Below, in pieces: positions 55,956-63,763 of a DNA stretch of 64,000 nt. The notes below the pieces were generated by a model. That model saw nothing but the letters and a program-made list of their open reading frames with translations. It was not told the origin of the DNA and made no database searches. Numbering within the stretch: the stretch's first letter is position 1; each line of letters begins with the position of its first letter. The stretch is from positions 30,297 to 94,296 of the IMG/VR virus record IMGVR_UViG_3300036770_001423, one strand, 5' to 3'. The position numbers were made by a program, and so were the translations under genes. The DNA is from a virus.

Positions 55956-56209
55956 TGGCATTACCGCAAACAAAAGAAGCTCGTGAGATCGTATTGAAAC
56001 GTGTGCAGGAAGCCGTTCAATTCCGTCGAGAGATTGATGGTTTGAAAGAGGATACAAAGGCTCTTGCTGAAGCCTGTAAAGAACAATATGATATGAAGCC
56101 AGCAGAGTTCAATGCTCTTGTAAAAGCAGCATATGACAAAGCTAAAGTGGAAGAACAGATTGAGAGTTTACAGACCAGCCTGTCAGAGCTTGAAATCTTA
56201 ACGAAGTAA
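55955..56209 (+). CDS. small coiled-coil protein, resembles phage DsbA-type dsDNA-binding proteins
   Basis: The 84-residue all-helical protein (ALPQTKEAREIVLKRVQEAV, FRREIDGLKEDTKALAEACKE, YDMKPAEFNALVKAAYDKAK) has the length and helix pattern I recall for T4 DsbA-like proteins, which bind late promoters. This resemblance is from memory and is not certain. A hairpin follows the stop. Confidence 0.5.
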   Translation: MALPQTKEAREIVLKRVQEAVQFRREIDGLKEDTKALAEACKEQYDMKPAEFNALVKAAYDKAKVEEQIESLQTSLSELEILTK

Positions 56210-56226
56210 CAATTAGATTAATACAC

Positions 56227-56262
56227 GGGCTGGGGCAGAAATGTCGCCAGCCTTAATTTTAT
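56227..56262 (+). terminator. hairpin terminator
   Basis: GGCTGG...CCAGCC with a 13-base loop followed by TTAATTTTAT. Confidence 0.65.
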
Positions 56263-56280
56263 GTAAAAGAGGAGAGAATC

Positions 56281-56487
56281 ATGTCACCAGAAGAAAAAGC
56301 AGTGAAAATGTGGTTACTAGATAAGAGTCAGGAAGAACAAGAGTTCTATCGTGAAGAAATGTTCAGGATGTTAGAAACATTTAAAGATGACTATGACATT
56401 ATCAAAGAAAACCACAAAGAACTCTATATAGCAGCTATAGCAATGGCTGTAGTTAAGTTTACTGAGTATGTGGAGAGTAAACAATGA
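56281..56487 (+). CDS. hypothetical helical protein, 68 aa
   Basis: All-helical and acidic (EEKAVKMWLLDKSQEEQEFY ... LYIAAIAMAVVKFTEYVESK). Agrees with a small helical regulator. GAGGAGAGAATC precedes the ATG. ATGA overlap with the next gene. Confidence 0.6.
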   Translation: MSPEEKAVKMWLLDKSQEEQEFYREEMFRMLETFKDDYDIIKENHKELYIAAIAMAVVKFTEYVESKQ

Positions 56488-56702
56488 AGTTTGTTCGTTG
56501 TCAAAGTGTCTTTAACGTATTCTCTGCTACACAAGAAGAAATCGAATTAATCCCTAAAGAATGGATTTTACCATCAAGAGAAGCTAATCCACATATTGTG
56601 TTGCTAGGCAATGAACGTGAGCAAGATTTTATTAGAACAATGTCTAATTGTTCTGAAGATGAACTTTATACGGATTACTATAGAATTGAGGTGACTGAAT
56701 GA
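56484..56702 (+). CDS. hypothetical protein, 72 aa
   Basis: A small mixed protein (KFVRCQSVFNVFSATQEEIELI) with an acidic end. ATGA coupling to the exonuclease gene. No family is recognised. Confidence 0.6.
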   Translation: MKFVRCQSVFNVFSATQEEIELIPKEWILPSREANPHIVLLGNEREQDFIRTMSNCSEDELYTDYYRIEVTE

Positions 56703-57892
56703 GTAAAGAAGACCAACACTTGTTACACTTATCTAATAAAGTGAGACAGCTTGAATATTTGTTAGAACAATCAGAAAAAGAGAATAAGCGACTCAAACGT
56801 ATTCTTGCGGAATTGAGTTTTGATGCAAAGAACTGGCTTGCTAAGCTTGGGAGAATTCAGATGAATACAATTTTAATTATAGATGGTGATGAACTAGCTT
56901 ATGTTCATGCTGCTGCTGCGGAACAACAACTGCTCGTATACAAGAATACTACTAACGGTTTTGAACACGGATTTAAGAATAAAACAGAGTTTGGTAAATT
57001 CATGTCAGGACTAACTGTTCCGGAAGATATGTACACTACAGAACTCAAACGTGTACCTGAACCAAAACAAAACGCTTTTAGTACAGTGAAAAAGAAGTTA
57101 TTATGGTTACAGAACAAATTCAATGGCGCTGCTATTGAGATTTATATTTCTGGGGACAATAACTTCCGAGATTCTTTACCTTTACCGAAACATCCAGACC
57201 CGAGCAAGTCTGGACAGTACAAAGGTCAACGTGACCCCGATACCAAACCTCTGTTACTGAACGACATCAAAGACTACTTATTCAAATACTGGAATGCTCA
57301 ATTAGTGAATGGTATGGAAGCTGATGATCGTTTGTGTATGCGTGTGTACGAAGGTTACTTGAACAAAGACGGTGATAAAATCATTGGCTTGACTCAAGAC
57401 AAAGATCGTCTTGGCAATATGGGTTATTGGTATGACTATATGAATGACACAGAAGGTAATGGTCAACCACAGTTCATTGACGGTTTAGGTAAGCTGTGGT
57501 TGGATACATCAAAGAAAACACCTAAGTATACAGGTGAAGGTAGGAAGTGGTTGTATTGGCAATGGATTGTTGGTGATCCAGTAGATAATTATAACCCGCG
57601 AGATGTTGCCACATCATTAGGTTTAAAGTTGAAACGTTTTGGCGATAAGACAGCTTTTGATTTGCTCGAACCGTTACAATCAGACAAAGAATGCTTCCAA
57701 GCTGTACATGATTTGTATCTGTCTTGGTATGGTTCTGATAAGTTTAAATACACTGCTTGGGATGATGTGGAACATGAAGTAGATTATATTGACATCATGC
57801 AGTTGTATTTCGATTGCGCTAAGATGAAGCGTTTCGATGATGACAACGTTGATGTTCGTGCAGTGTTGAAGAAATTAGGAGTGATTAGTTGA
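56699..57892 (+). CDS. 5'-3' exonuclease (flap/RNase H type)
   Basis: The 397-residue protein consists of a ~54-residue coiled-coil start (HLLHLSNKVRQLEYLLEQSE) and a PIN-like 5'-nuclease. The nuclease shows MNTILIIDGDELAYVHAAAA (first Asp), WLQNKFNGAAIEIYISGDNNFRD, LVNGMEADDRLCMRV (acidic cluster), IIGLTQDKDRLGN and WIVGDPVDNYNPRDVATSLG (helix-hairpin-helix). It removes RNA primers and flaps. An internal ATG at 56861 with GGGAGAATTCAG could give a second, shorter form without the coiled coil. Confidence 0.85.
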   Translation: MSKEDQHLLHLSNKVRQLEYLLEQSEKENKRLKRILAELSFDAKNWLAKLGRIQMNTILIIDGDELAYVHAAAAEQQLLVYKNTTNGFEHGFKNKTEFGKFMSGLTVPEDMYTTELKRVPEPKQNAFSTVKKKLLWLQNKFNGAAIEIYISGDNNFRDSLPLPKHPDPSKSGQYKGQRDPDTKPLLLNDIKDYLFKYWNAQLVNGMEADDRLCMRVYEGYLNKDGDKIIGLTQDKDRLGNMGYWYDYMNDTEGNGQPQFIDGLGKLWLDTSKKTPKYTGEGRKWLYWQWIVGDPVDNYNPRDVATSLGLKLKRFGDKTAFDLLEPLQSDKECFQAVHDLYLSWYGSDKFKYTAWDDVEHEVDYIDIMQLYFDCAKMKRFDDDNVDVRAVLKKLGVIS

Positions 57893-58425
57893 ATCCTTGG
57901 GAGTCAGAACTAGGTAAAACACTATGGAAATCCTCAACACAGTTCTGGTCATTCATTCGAGGTAAGCTGAGGCTGGGATGGAACACACACCCGATGAAGA
58001 TTTCTGTAATTAACAAGAAACGTTATCAGATTAAAAACCCTAACCCTAAAGGTAAGAAACCTACAGTGTGGGGTTTTGATTGCGAGATGTGCGGTAAGAC
58101 ATTTCCAATATCTGAGGGTCAGGTTGACCACATCACCCCTGCTGGTTCGTTGACATGCAAGGAAGATATACAAGGTTTTGTAGAACGTTTATTGTGTGTC
58201 ACAGAAGATGATTTACGTCTTGTGTGCAAAGGCTGCAACAACGCTCTTGCAATGTCACAGAAACAAGGAATAACATACGACGAGGCAATTCTTGAAAAGA
58301 CGATCATTGAAATCTGTAAGGCAAAAAAGGATCGTGAATTTCTTCAGAATGCGGGAATTCCTCCCGCTTCAAATGCAACAAAACGTAAAGAACAAATCAG
58401 AGAATATCTGAAGGAGAATAAATGA
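57889..58425 (+). CDS. HNH nuclease, endonuclease VII/resolvase-like candidate
   Basis: TTG start overlapping the exonuclease stop (TTGA). The 178-residue protein has WGFDCEMCGKTFPISEGQVDHITPAGS (Cys pair, DH) and CVTEDDLRLVCKGCNNALAMSQ (Asn and second Cys pair, ~residues 60-125). Coupled so tightly to the exonuclease, with no sign of recent insertion, it is more likely a core recombination or resolution nuclease than a homing gene. That distinction is inferred. Confidence 0.75.
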   Translation: MNPWESELGKTLWKSSTQFWSFIRGKLRLGWNTHPMKISVINKKRYQIKNPNPKGKKPTVWGFDCEMCGKTFPISEGQVDHITPAGSLTCKEDIQGFVERLLCVTEDDLRLVCKGCNNALAMSQKQGITYDEAILEKTIIEICKAKKDREFLQNAGIPPASNATKRKEQIREYLKENK

Positions 58426-58730
58426 GTATTTACCAACTAACAACACATGAGTTTACAGAACTCTTAGAGAATGGAACACTATACAAACTGTTCCCTGAAC
58501 TACAAGGACGATTATTCAACGTACAACAATTCGTAGCATTGAAAGCCGAATATGAATTGAATGATGCTTTATATAATTTCTTATTTGATATTGTAGAATA
58601 TACAGGTTGTGACCCCGCTGAGTTTTACGATTTGTTTATGGAACACAAAGAAGAAATCCTGAATATCTTACAACACTCAGAAGAATTGAATGTTCAAGGT
58701 GTATTGGCTAAATTACGGGAGGATGTGTAA
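58422..58730 (+). CDS. hypothetical helical protein, 102 aa
   Basis: All-helical and acidic (QLTTHEFTELLENGTLYKLFPEL ... EFYDLFMEHKEEILNILQHS). No family is recognised. ATGA overlap with the nuclease gene. Confidence 0.6.
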   Translation: MSIYQLTTHEFTELLENGTLYKLFPELQGRLFNVQQFVALKAEYELNDALYNFLFDIVEYTGCDPAEFYDLFMEHKEEILNILQHSEELNVQGVLAKLREDV

Positions 58731-58940
58731 GTGTATATTCCAATTCGACACGTAGAAGATATTGAAACAGCTGTAAAGATTCTTATTGAAGAAGCTGTGG
58801 AAAAAGCTACGGAAGATTTAGAAGATGAGTATGAAGAAAGGCTTACTGAGAAAGATGAAGAAATCTTTGAGCTTCGACAGACAATCTTAACACTAGAGAA
58901 TGAGATTCGTGAATTACATAAGGAGTTAATGCGTGACTAA
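58731..58940 (+). CDS. coiled-coil protein, 69 aa
   Basis: GTG start one base after the stop of the previous gene, with GGGAGGATGTGTAA. A single acidic coiled coil (ATEDLEDEYEERLTEKDEEI). It overlaps the next gene. Confidence 0.6.
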   Translation: MYIPIRHVEDIETAVKILIEEAVEKATEDLEDEYEERLTEKDEEIFELRQTILTLENEIRELHKELMRD

Positions 58941-59307
58941 TATTAGTGATTTAGATGTGTGGGTAATTCGCCACAAAGAAACTAAGGAAATTATTAAAGT
59001 ACCTTCTGGGAAAACTTCTTGGCGTAAACAAAACCATGCTAAGTCTGCTTGGGCTACTTTTGGTGATTCTTACCGGGGTATCGAAGAACGTTCAAAAACT
59101 TTAGGTGTAAAACTGATTAAAGGAGATTACGGTTTTAGGTTTCCGAAATTTGATGAGCAAGATGTTTATGAATTGGCTAGTGTGAAATCTTTAAATAAAG
59201 ATTTGTTTGAGAAGTTACAACAACTGTGTGAAGAATGTATTGATTACTTACCTGAAGCAGTAAAGCAAACATATATTACCAAATTAAAGGAAATCACTAA
59301 TGACTAA
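58933..59307 (+). CDS. hypothetical protein, 124 aa
   Basis: GTG start after AAGGAGTTAATGC. The N-terminal half is basic (VWVIRHKETKEIIKVPSGKTSWRK, HAKSAWATFG), of a type seen in small phage proteins. The C-terminal half is helical (LNKDLFEKLQQLCEECIDYL). It overlaps the next gene by eight bases. Confidence 0.6.
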   Translation: MTNISDLDVWVIRHKETKEIIKVPSGKTSWRKQNHAKSAWATFGDSYRGIEERSKTLGVKLIKGDYGFRFPKFDEQDVYELASVKSLNKDLFEKLQQLCEECIDYLPEAVKQTYITKLKEITND

Positions 59308-60274
59308 TATTAAACGTAAAGAGTGGCACAATAAGGTTGACGAGTTATTAGCTGCTGGTGTACAGTCAGGTAGAACGATTGCTAAGATGTTAGGTCGTGG
59401 AAAGAGTCAAGTTAACAGTTACATCAGTAGCTTAAAACGCTCTGAGAACGATTCTGAGGCGTTATCTCAGCCGAAAGGTGCTAAGGTGTTATTCTTAGAT
59501 CTAGAGGTTTCTGCTTCGATTGTAGCGGCGTTTTCAATGTTTAAGCACTTCAGCTCACCAGATCATATTATCCAGTTTCCATATGTATTGACATATGCGG
59601 CTAATTGGTTACATGACCCTGAAGACAAGATTGAATGTTTTGGTCTGGATGATTTTGAAACATTTGAAACAGATCATCGGGATGATTTTGAATTAATCTT
59701 ACGTCTGTGGAATTTGATTGATAATGCTGACATCGTTGTTGCTCAAAACGCTCCATTTGACACAGGATGGTTCAACCAACGTTGTGCTTATCACAACTTA
59801 CCTGAACCAAGTCCGTATCGTGTTGTAGATACGTTGAAGGGTATGAAGAAGTCGATGTCGTTACCAAGTAATAGTCTTGGATATACAACAAAGTATTTTA
59901 ACCTGCCTCATACGAAGTTACATAACGAAGGTATTTCACTGTGGATTCGTTGTATGGATGGTGACAGAGAAGCTCTCAGTCTGATGAAATCTTATAATAT
60001 TGGCGATATTCCAACATTACGTGAACTGTATTTGAAGATTCGTGCGTTCATTCCGAACCACCCGAATGTTGCTTTGTATTTCGGTGAGTCAGACCAGATG
60101 CGATGCCCTACTTGTGGTGGAACACATCTTGACTTGTTAGAAGGGAAAGCGTACACTAACCTCAGTGTGTTCGATGCTTATCGTTGTAAAGATTGCGGCA
60201 CTGTGAAGCGCTCAGGTATCTCGACAACGACTACAGCAGAACGTAAGCTGCTATTGAGACAAGTGAGTAAATAG
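59300..60274 (+). CDS. DnaQ/RNase H-like 3'-5' exonuclease with HTH and zinc ribbon
   Basis: The 324-residue protein has an N-terminal helix-turn-helix (SGRTIAKMLGRGKSQVNSYIS, ~21-41). An RNase H-fold exonuclease of the YprB-like type follows (GAKVLFLDLEVSASIVAAFS with DLE, ~60-80; DIVVAQNAPFDTGWFNQR, ~148-165; KSYNIGDIPTLRELY). A C-terminal zinc ribbon (MRCPTCGGTH, YRCKDCGTVKRSG) closes it. It may proofread or process DNA or RNA ends. The HTH plus ribbon suggest sequence- or structure-guided use. Confidence 0.8.
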   Translation: MTNIKRKEWHNKVDELLAAGVQSGRTIAKMLGRGKSQVNSYISSLKRSENDSEALSQPKGAKVLFLDLEVSASIVAAFSMFKHFSSPDHIIQFPYVLTYAANWLHDPEDKIECFGLDDFETFETDHRDDFELILRLWNLIDNADIVVAQNAPFDTGWFNQRCAYHNLPEPSPYRVVDTLKGMKKSMSLPSNSLGYTTKYFNLPHTKLHNEGISLWIRCMDGDREALSLMKSYNIGDIPTLRELYLKIRAFIPNHPNVALYFGESDQMRCPTCGGTHLDLLEGKAYTNLSVFDAYRCKDCGTVKRSGISTTTTAERKLLLRQVSK

Positions 60275-60275
60275 T

Positions 60276-61070
60276 ATGAAGGTTGTGGTGAATGAAAATT
60301 CTTTCATGATACCTGAAGTATGGGAGGTAGTGGGTGGTGGTTCACACCCATTAGTTTCTTGTACGTGCAGATTGTGTGGCACCAAAAAAGATGTAGATGC
60401 TTGGGCGTTGAAATCTGGAGCAGTAAGGTCTTGTGGATGTCTGAGAAGCTTAGTCCCAAACAAGGATATTACAGGTTTGGTGACTGATTCAGGTGTCACT
60501 GTATTAGGCTACATTGGAAATTCTATTTGGAGAGTACAATACACTTGTTCTCATTTATCGGATGTTCCATCACACCTTATTCACCAGAACAAAACAGGTC
60601 TGTGTGATCGCTGTAGTAAGTCTAAAACTTGTACAGACAGAAACACATCACATGGTATGAGTGGGACTCCAGCATACAAGTCTTGGTTGTCGATGAAAAG
60701 ACGTTGTTATTCTCCTAGTAATAACCGTTATGAGTTTTACGGCGGTAAGGGGATAGTTGTATGCGATAGGTGGTTGGAGTCTTTTGAAAACTTTTATGAA
60801 GACATGGGTGATTGTCCTGCTGGTATGAGTATAGATAGAATTGACACAGCAGGTAACTACGAACCATCAAACTGTAAGTGGTCTACTGTGATAGAACAAG
60901 CCAATAATAAGACAAGCAACCTATTGTTTACTGATGGTGAACAGGTTTGGAGCTTGAGAAGGTGGTGTGACATATTCGGTAAAGATTACAAACATGTTTG
61001 GTATAAATACAGAACTTGTGGTTTACCAGTCGAACTCTTGTTTGACGGTAAAATAAAACCAGTAGCTTAA
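60276..61070 (+). CDS. HNH homing endonuclease
   Basis: The 264-residue protein begins with a zinc part (SCTCRLCGTKKDVDAWALKS, RSCGCLRS). It then carries a well-known homing pattern: SHGMSGTPAYKSWLSMKRRC, YEFYGGKGIVVCDRWLESFENFYEDMG, GMSIDRIDTAGNYEPSNCKW (~residues 125-215). A C-terminal DNA-binding helix ends it (WSLRRWCDIFGKDYKHVWYK). It starts one base after the exonuclease stop and fills the gap before the next promoter. Mobile gene. Confidence 0.85.
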   Translation: MKVVVNENSFMIPEVWEVVGGGSHPLVSCTCRLCGTKKDVDAWALKSGAVRSCGCLRSLVPNKDITGLVTDSGVTVLGYIGNSIWRVQYTCSHLSDVPSHLIHQNKTGLCDRCSKSKTCTDRNTSHGMSGTPAYKSWLSMKRRCYSPSNNRYEFYGGKGIVVCDRWLESFENFYEDMGDCPAGMSIDRIDTAGNYEPSNCKWSTVIEQANNKTSNLLFTDGEQVWSLRRWCDIFGKDYKHVWYKYRTCGLPVELLFDGKIKPVA

Positions 61071-61098
61071 TTTATTAAGCTAATACCTAAACAAACCC

Positions 61099-61156
61099 TT
61101 GACACAGGAATTGAAGTTGTGTAGAATAAGAGCCTGACAACACGTTCCTGTGTCAA
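61099..61156 (+). promoter_or_regulatory. promoter whose -35 is one arm of a 12-bp inverted repeat
   Basis: TTGACA (61099-61104), 17 bp and TAGAAT (61122-61127). TTGACACAGGAA (61099-61110) is perfectly repeated inverted as TTCCTGTGTCAA (61145-61156). The whole -10 and start site lie in the loop; the right arm is in the mRNA leader. Confidence 0.8.
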
Positions 61157-61173
61157 TAATGAGGGGAGAAATT

Positions 61174-61867
61174 ATGAGTGAATTAAAGTTTCCGTTTAAG
61201 TTTCGTGCATTTGATTCATACCCAATTTATACGGCTAAATATTCTGAGAAATATTATGTTGAAATTTCTTGGTACAATGACGAAGGTGAACTCAGAACAC
61301 GTATGTATAATTTAGCAGATGTTGCAGAAAACGTAGCAAGAAATATATGGCGGATAGAAAAGCCTGATCAAACAGACCCTGACGTAACCATCAAGCAATC
61401 TGAAGTAGATGCTTATGTTGACGAAATCAACATGCTTCGTGAGCTTGTTGCTGAGATTACATTAGAAGCAGACGTCAATTCATTAGAACAGCAAGCAGAA
61501 GCTTTCCGTGTTCTTAATGATAAGATGCTTAGTCATCAGTCTTACAAACAGGGAGATGGTGGTTCTACACGAATCGGTGAATTGTCGAAGCAACTGGATA
61601 CGTTGTTTGCTGCATATGATAGTTTGGCTGGTAAACAGAAAGAACAAACCTTCAAACCAATTTCAGAAATGACTCTTGAAGATTGGCAACAGGCTTTGGA
61701 AGAAGGTGCTGTGTTTGAATATCATGATGGTTCTACGCTAACTGTATTGGAAGTAAATACCATATTTTTTTGAACCACGTATAGGTTTCCAAGAACAGGC
61801 GTTTCTTTTCAGTAAAGACGGCAGTAATTTGGAAAGCGGTTACAGAATTAAACGTCGTATTAAATAA
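61174..61867 (+). pseudogene. hypothetical gene with a frameshift in a T7 run
   Basis: The start (MSELKFPFKFRAFDS) follows GAGGGGAGAAATT. The frame stops at 61773, right after seven T (61764-61770 region). Skipping one T keeps the frame open to 61867 with coding-like sequence (FEPRIGFQEQAFLFSKDGSN). So the intact protein would be about 230 residues: N-terminal mixed part, coiled coil (INMLRELVAEITLEADVNSL) and the lost tail. Sequencing error, recent mutation or programmed slippage are all possible. No family is recognised. Confidence 0.65.
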
Positions 61868-61877
61868 GGAGAGAATA

Positions 61878-62300
61878 GTGAACGAATTACAACGAACTTT
61901 AGAGTGGTTTCAGTTAGCCGTACCTAACCCGACAGACAAGAATAAATCTGTTCAGGTAGGGTGCTTCTTTGAGGAAGTTTCAGAAGTAGTCGAAGCATTA
62001 GGAGATTATTCATCCCAATATGGACTGATAAGTGACATGGCACATGACTATAAAACCTATGAGGGTAAGATTCACCTGACCCCACAGCAACGCCTTGAGT
62101 TATTAGATGGACTTTGTGATGTGATTGTCACTGCTGTAGGTGTAGCCCATATGTTTGATATGGATATTCTCGGCGCTATGTCAGAAGTTAATCGTAGTAA
62201 CTTTAGTAAGTTTGTTGATGGTAAACCCGTGTTCAACGAACAAGGTAAAATTGCTAAACCAGTAACATTCTCCCAACCTAATCTGGAGCAGTTCGTATGA
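61878..62300 (+). CDS. MazG-like nucleotide pyrophosphohydrolase
   Basis: GTG start after AAGGAGAGAATA. The 140-residue helical protein has QVGCFFEEVSEVVEALGD (E-E-x-x-E, ~residues 27-44) and ELLDGLCDVIVTAVGVAHMF (D-x-x-x-D, ~72-91), the metal-binding helices of the all-alpha NTP pyrophosphatase superfamily. It ends in the phage-type EVNRSNFSKFVDGKPVFNEQ. It would hydrolyse (d)NTPs or phosphoribosyl-nucleotides, cleaning nucleotide pools or lowering ppGpp. Confidence 0.85.
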   Translation: MNELQRTLEWFQLAVPNPTDKNKSVQVGCFFEEVSEVVEALGDYSSQYGLISDMAHDYKTYEGKIHLTPQQRLELLDGLCDVIVTAVGVAHMFDMDILGAMSEVNRSNFSKFVDGKPVFNEQGKIAKPVTFSQPNLEQFV

Positions 62301-62488
62301 TTGAACCAATTATCACTGAATGGCGGTTTGAATATGTATCAACAAATCATAGTGTATTTCGTGGAGTGATTAAGGCTGTTAGTGTTGACAACAGAAATAC
62401 ACAAATGCTATCATTGCTCTATAAACGGTATCGCAGAAAGCTGCCGTTAGATGGTGTGCAGTTTGTTGAGTTAACCGATAAGTTTTAA
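62297..62488 (+). CDS. hypothetical protein, 63 aa
   Basis: A small basic beta-rich protein (WRFEYVSTNHSVFRGVIKAV ... LYKRYRRKLPLDG). ATGA overlap with the pyrophosphohydrolase gene. No family is recognised. Confidence 0.6.
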   Translation: MIEPIITEWRFEYVSTNHSVFRGVIKAVSVDNRNTQMLSLLYKRYRRKLPLDGVQFVELTDKF

Positions 62489-62499
62489 GGAGAGTAGTT

Positions 62500-63192
62500 T
62501 TGGAAGTAAAACATTTTAAAGATAAGTTAGAAGTTACCGCAATCGGCATCACCACACCTCTAGTAGATTATATTCCAGATAGCGAAGGTTTAATCAGTTA
62601 TCAGGCTCGTGTCAGCAATGAAGGGACTCAACTAGAATTTGAGACAGCGGATCGCTTATTAGCATACTGCGCTCGTATGGGTCATTGGTCTATCTTTGAT
62701 ATGTCAAACTTAGTCATTGAGATTAAAGCCCCTCGTGATATTAGTCGTCAAGTGTTGAGACATAGTTCGGCTAAGTTTCAGGAATTCAGTCAACGGTATG
62801 CCGATGTAACAGATGATATGTTCTGTCTGCGAGAGTTACGTAAACAAGATACGAAGAATCGTCAGAACTCAATCGCCGGAGCATTTACGTCAGAGGAAGA
62901 AGCTGAATGGTACGCTGATCAAGAAGAAGTTATTCAACTGATTCAATCTAAAGTTAAGAAGTGGCGCAGCCGTGATGCTGCAAAAGAATGCACTCGTGTA
63001 TTTATGCCGGAAGGTCTTACCATGTCAAAGATGTATATGAACGGGACTGTTCGCACTTGGATTCATTACACAGGACTTCGTAAGAAGCGTGGAGAGACAC
63101 AAGCTGAACATTGTGATGTAGCTGATAAGTGTCGTGAGTATTTGTTGAAACACTTCCCTGCGTTGTGTAAAGTATTAACGGAGCAACAATGA
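62500..63192 (+). CDS. thyX: flavin-dependent thymidylate synthase
   Basis: TTG start after AAGGAGAGTAGTT. The 230-residue protein matches ThyX: LISYQARVSNE, LLAYCARMGHWSIFDMSNLV, and the signature ISRQVLRHSSAKFQEFSQRY (~residues 80-99). It ends RTWIHYTGLRKKRGETQAEHCDVA (substrate-binding Arg/His/Gln). It makes dTMP from dUMP with FADH2 and methylene-tetrahydrofolate. In the RHRx7S motif the second Arg is Ser here (RHS), a variation worth noting; the final Ser is kept. Confidence 0.92.
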   Translation: MEVKHFKDKLEVTAIGITTPLVDYIPDSEGLISYQARVSNEGTQLEFETADRLLAYCARMGHWSIFDMSNLVIEIKAPRDISRQVLRHSSAKFQEFSQRYADVTDDMFCLRELRKQDTKNRQNSIAGAFTSEEEAEWYADQEEVIQLIQSKVKKWRSRDAAKECTRVFMPEGLTMSKMYMNGTVRTWIHYTGLRKKRGETQAEHCDVADKCREYLLKHFPALCKVLTEQQ

Positions 63193-63560
63193 TGCAGTTG
63201 AAAGACCTCCCAAAAATTGATGATATTTACTATGACTACAATTACAATGTAGCATTAGTTGATTTAGCTAACACAGAAGTATGTAAGCAAGGGTATTGCG
63301 CTACACAAGACGATAAACTGATTAAAGCTATGCTTCACTTATTTGGTGTCGATGTGAATCGCCCGTATGAACGTTTAGAGTTAGCTGATGGACAAACGTT
63401 TCGTTCTCCTATTACTAACCTTGAACAGACAGGCGGTTATATCTACTCAGGTTATGAACGTTCAGATGAAGCGTGGAAGAAACGTGGTAAAGACAATATG
63501 GTGAAGTATCTGTTCGGGTACAATGAAGAATTTTTTAAAGCATTAGGATTGAAGGAGTAA
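63189..63560 (+). CDS. hypothetical protein, 123 aa
   Basis: Between thyX and nrdH, with ATGATG overlap to thyX. Mixed alpha/beta (IYYDYNYNVALVDLANTEVC, YERLELADGQTFRSPITNLE, KRGKDNMVKYLFGYNEEFF). No family is recognised; position suggests a nucleotide-metabolism role. Confidence 0.65.
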   Translation: MMQLKDLPKIDDIYYDYNYNVALVDLANTEVCKQGYCATQDDKLIKAMLHLFGVDVNRPYERLELADGQTFRSPITNLEQTGGYIYSGYERSDEAWKKRGKDNMVKYLFGYNEEFFKALGLKE

Positions 63561-63562
63561 AG

Positions 63563-63763
63563 ATGTATTCTGAAGGGCTGGTAGTATTTAGTAAAAATGT
63601 ATGTCCTAATTGTGTTACTGTGAAGAATAAGCTTAAAGCTCAGGGGAAAGAGTTCACAGAGATTAAGTTAGAAGAAAACCCAGAAGCATTGGTATTTTTG
63701 AAAGAACAAGGTTTTCGTTCTGTTCCTGTAGTGATGCAGGATGGTGTAGTGGTGGCAGTATGA
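63563..63763 (+). CDS. nrdH: NrdH-type glutaredoxin/redoxin
   Basis: The 66-residue protein has a thioredoxin-fold core with active site CPNC (residues 14-17; FSKNVCPNCVTVKNKL) and the cis-proline segment FRSVPVVMQDG. It would reduce the phage ribonucleotide reductase whose gene follows with ATGA overlap. The Pro-Asn pair is unusual compared with CVQC or CPYC. Confidence 0.88.
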   Translation: MYSEGLVVFSKNVCPNCVTVKNKLKAQGKEFTEIKLEENPEALVFLKEQGFRSVPVVMQDGVVVAV

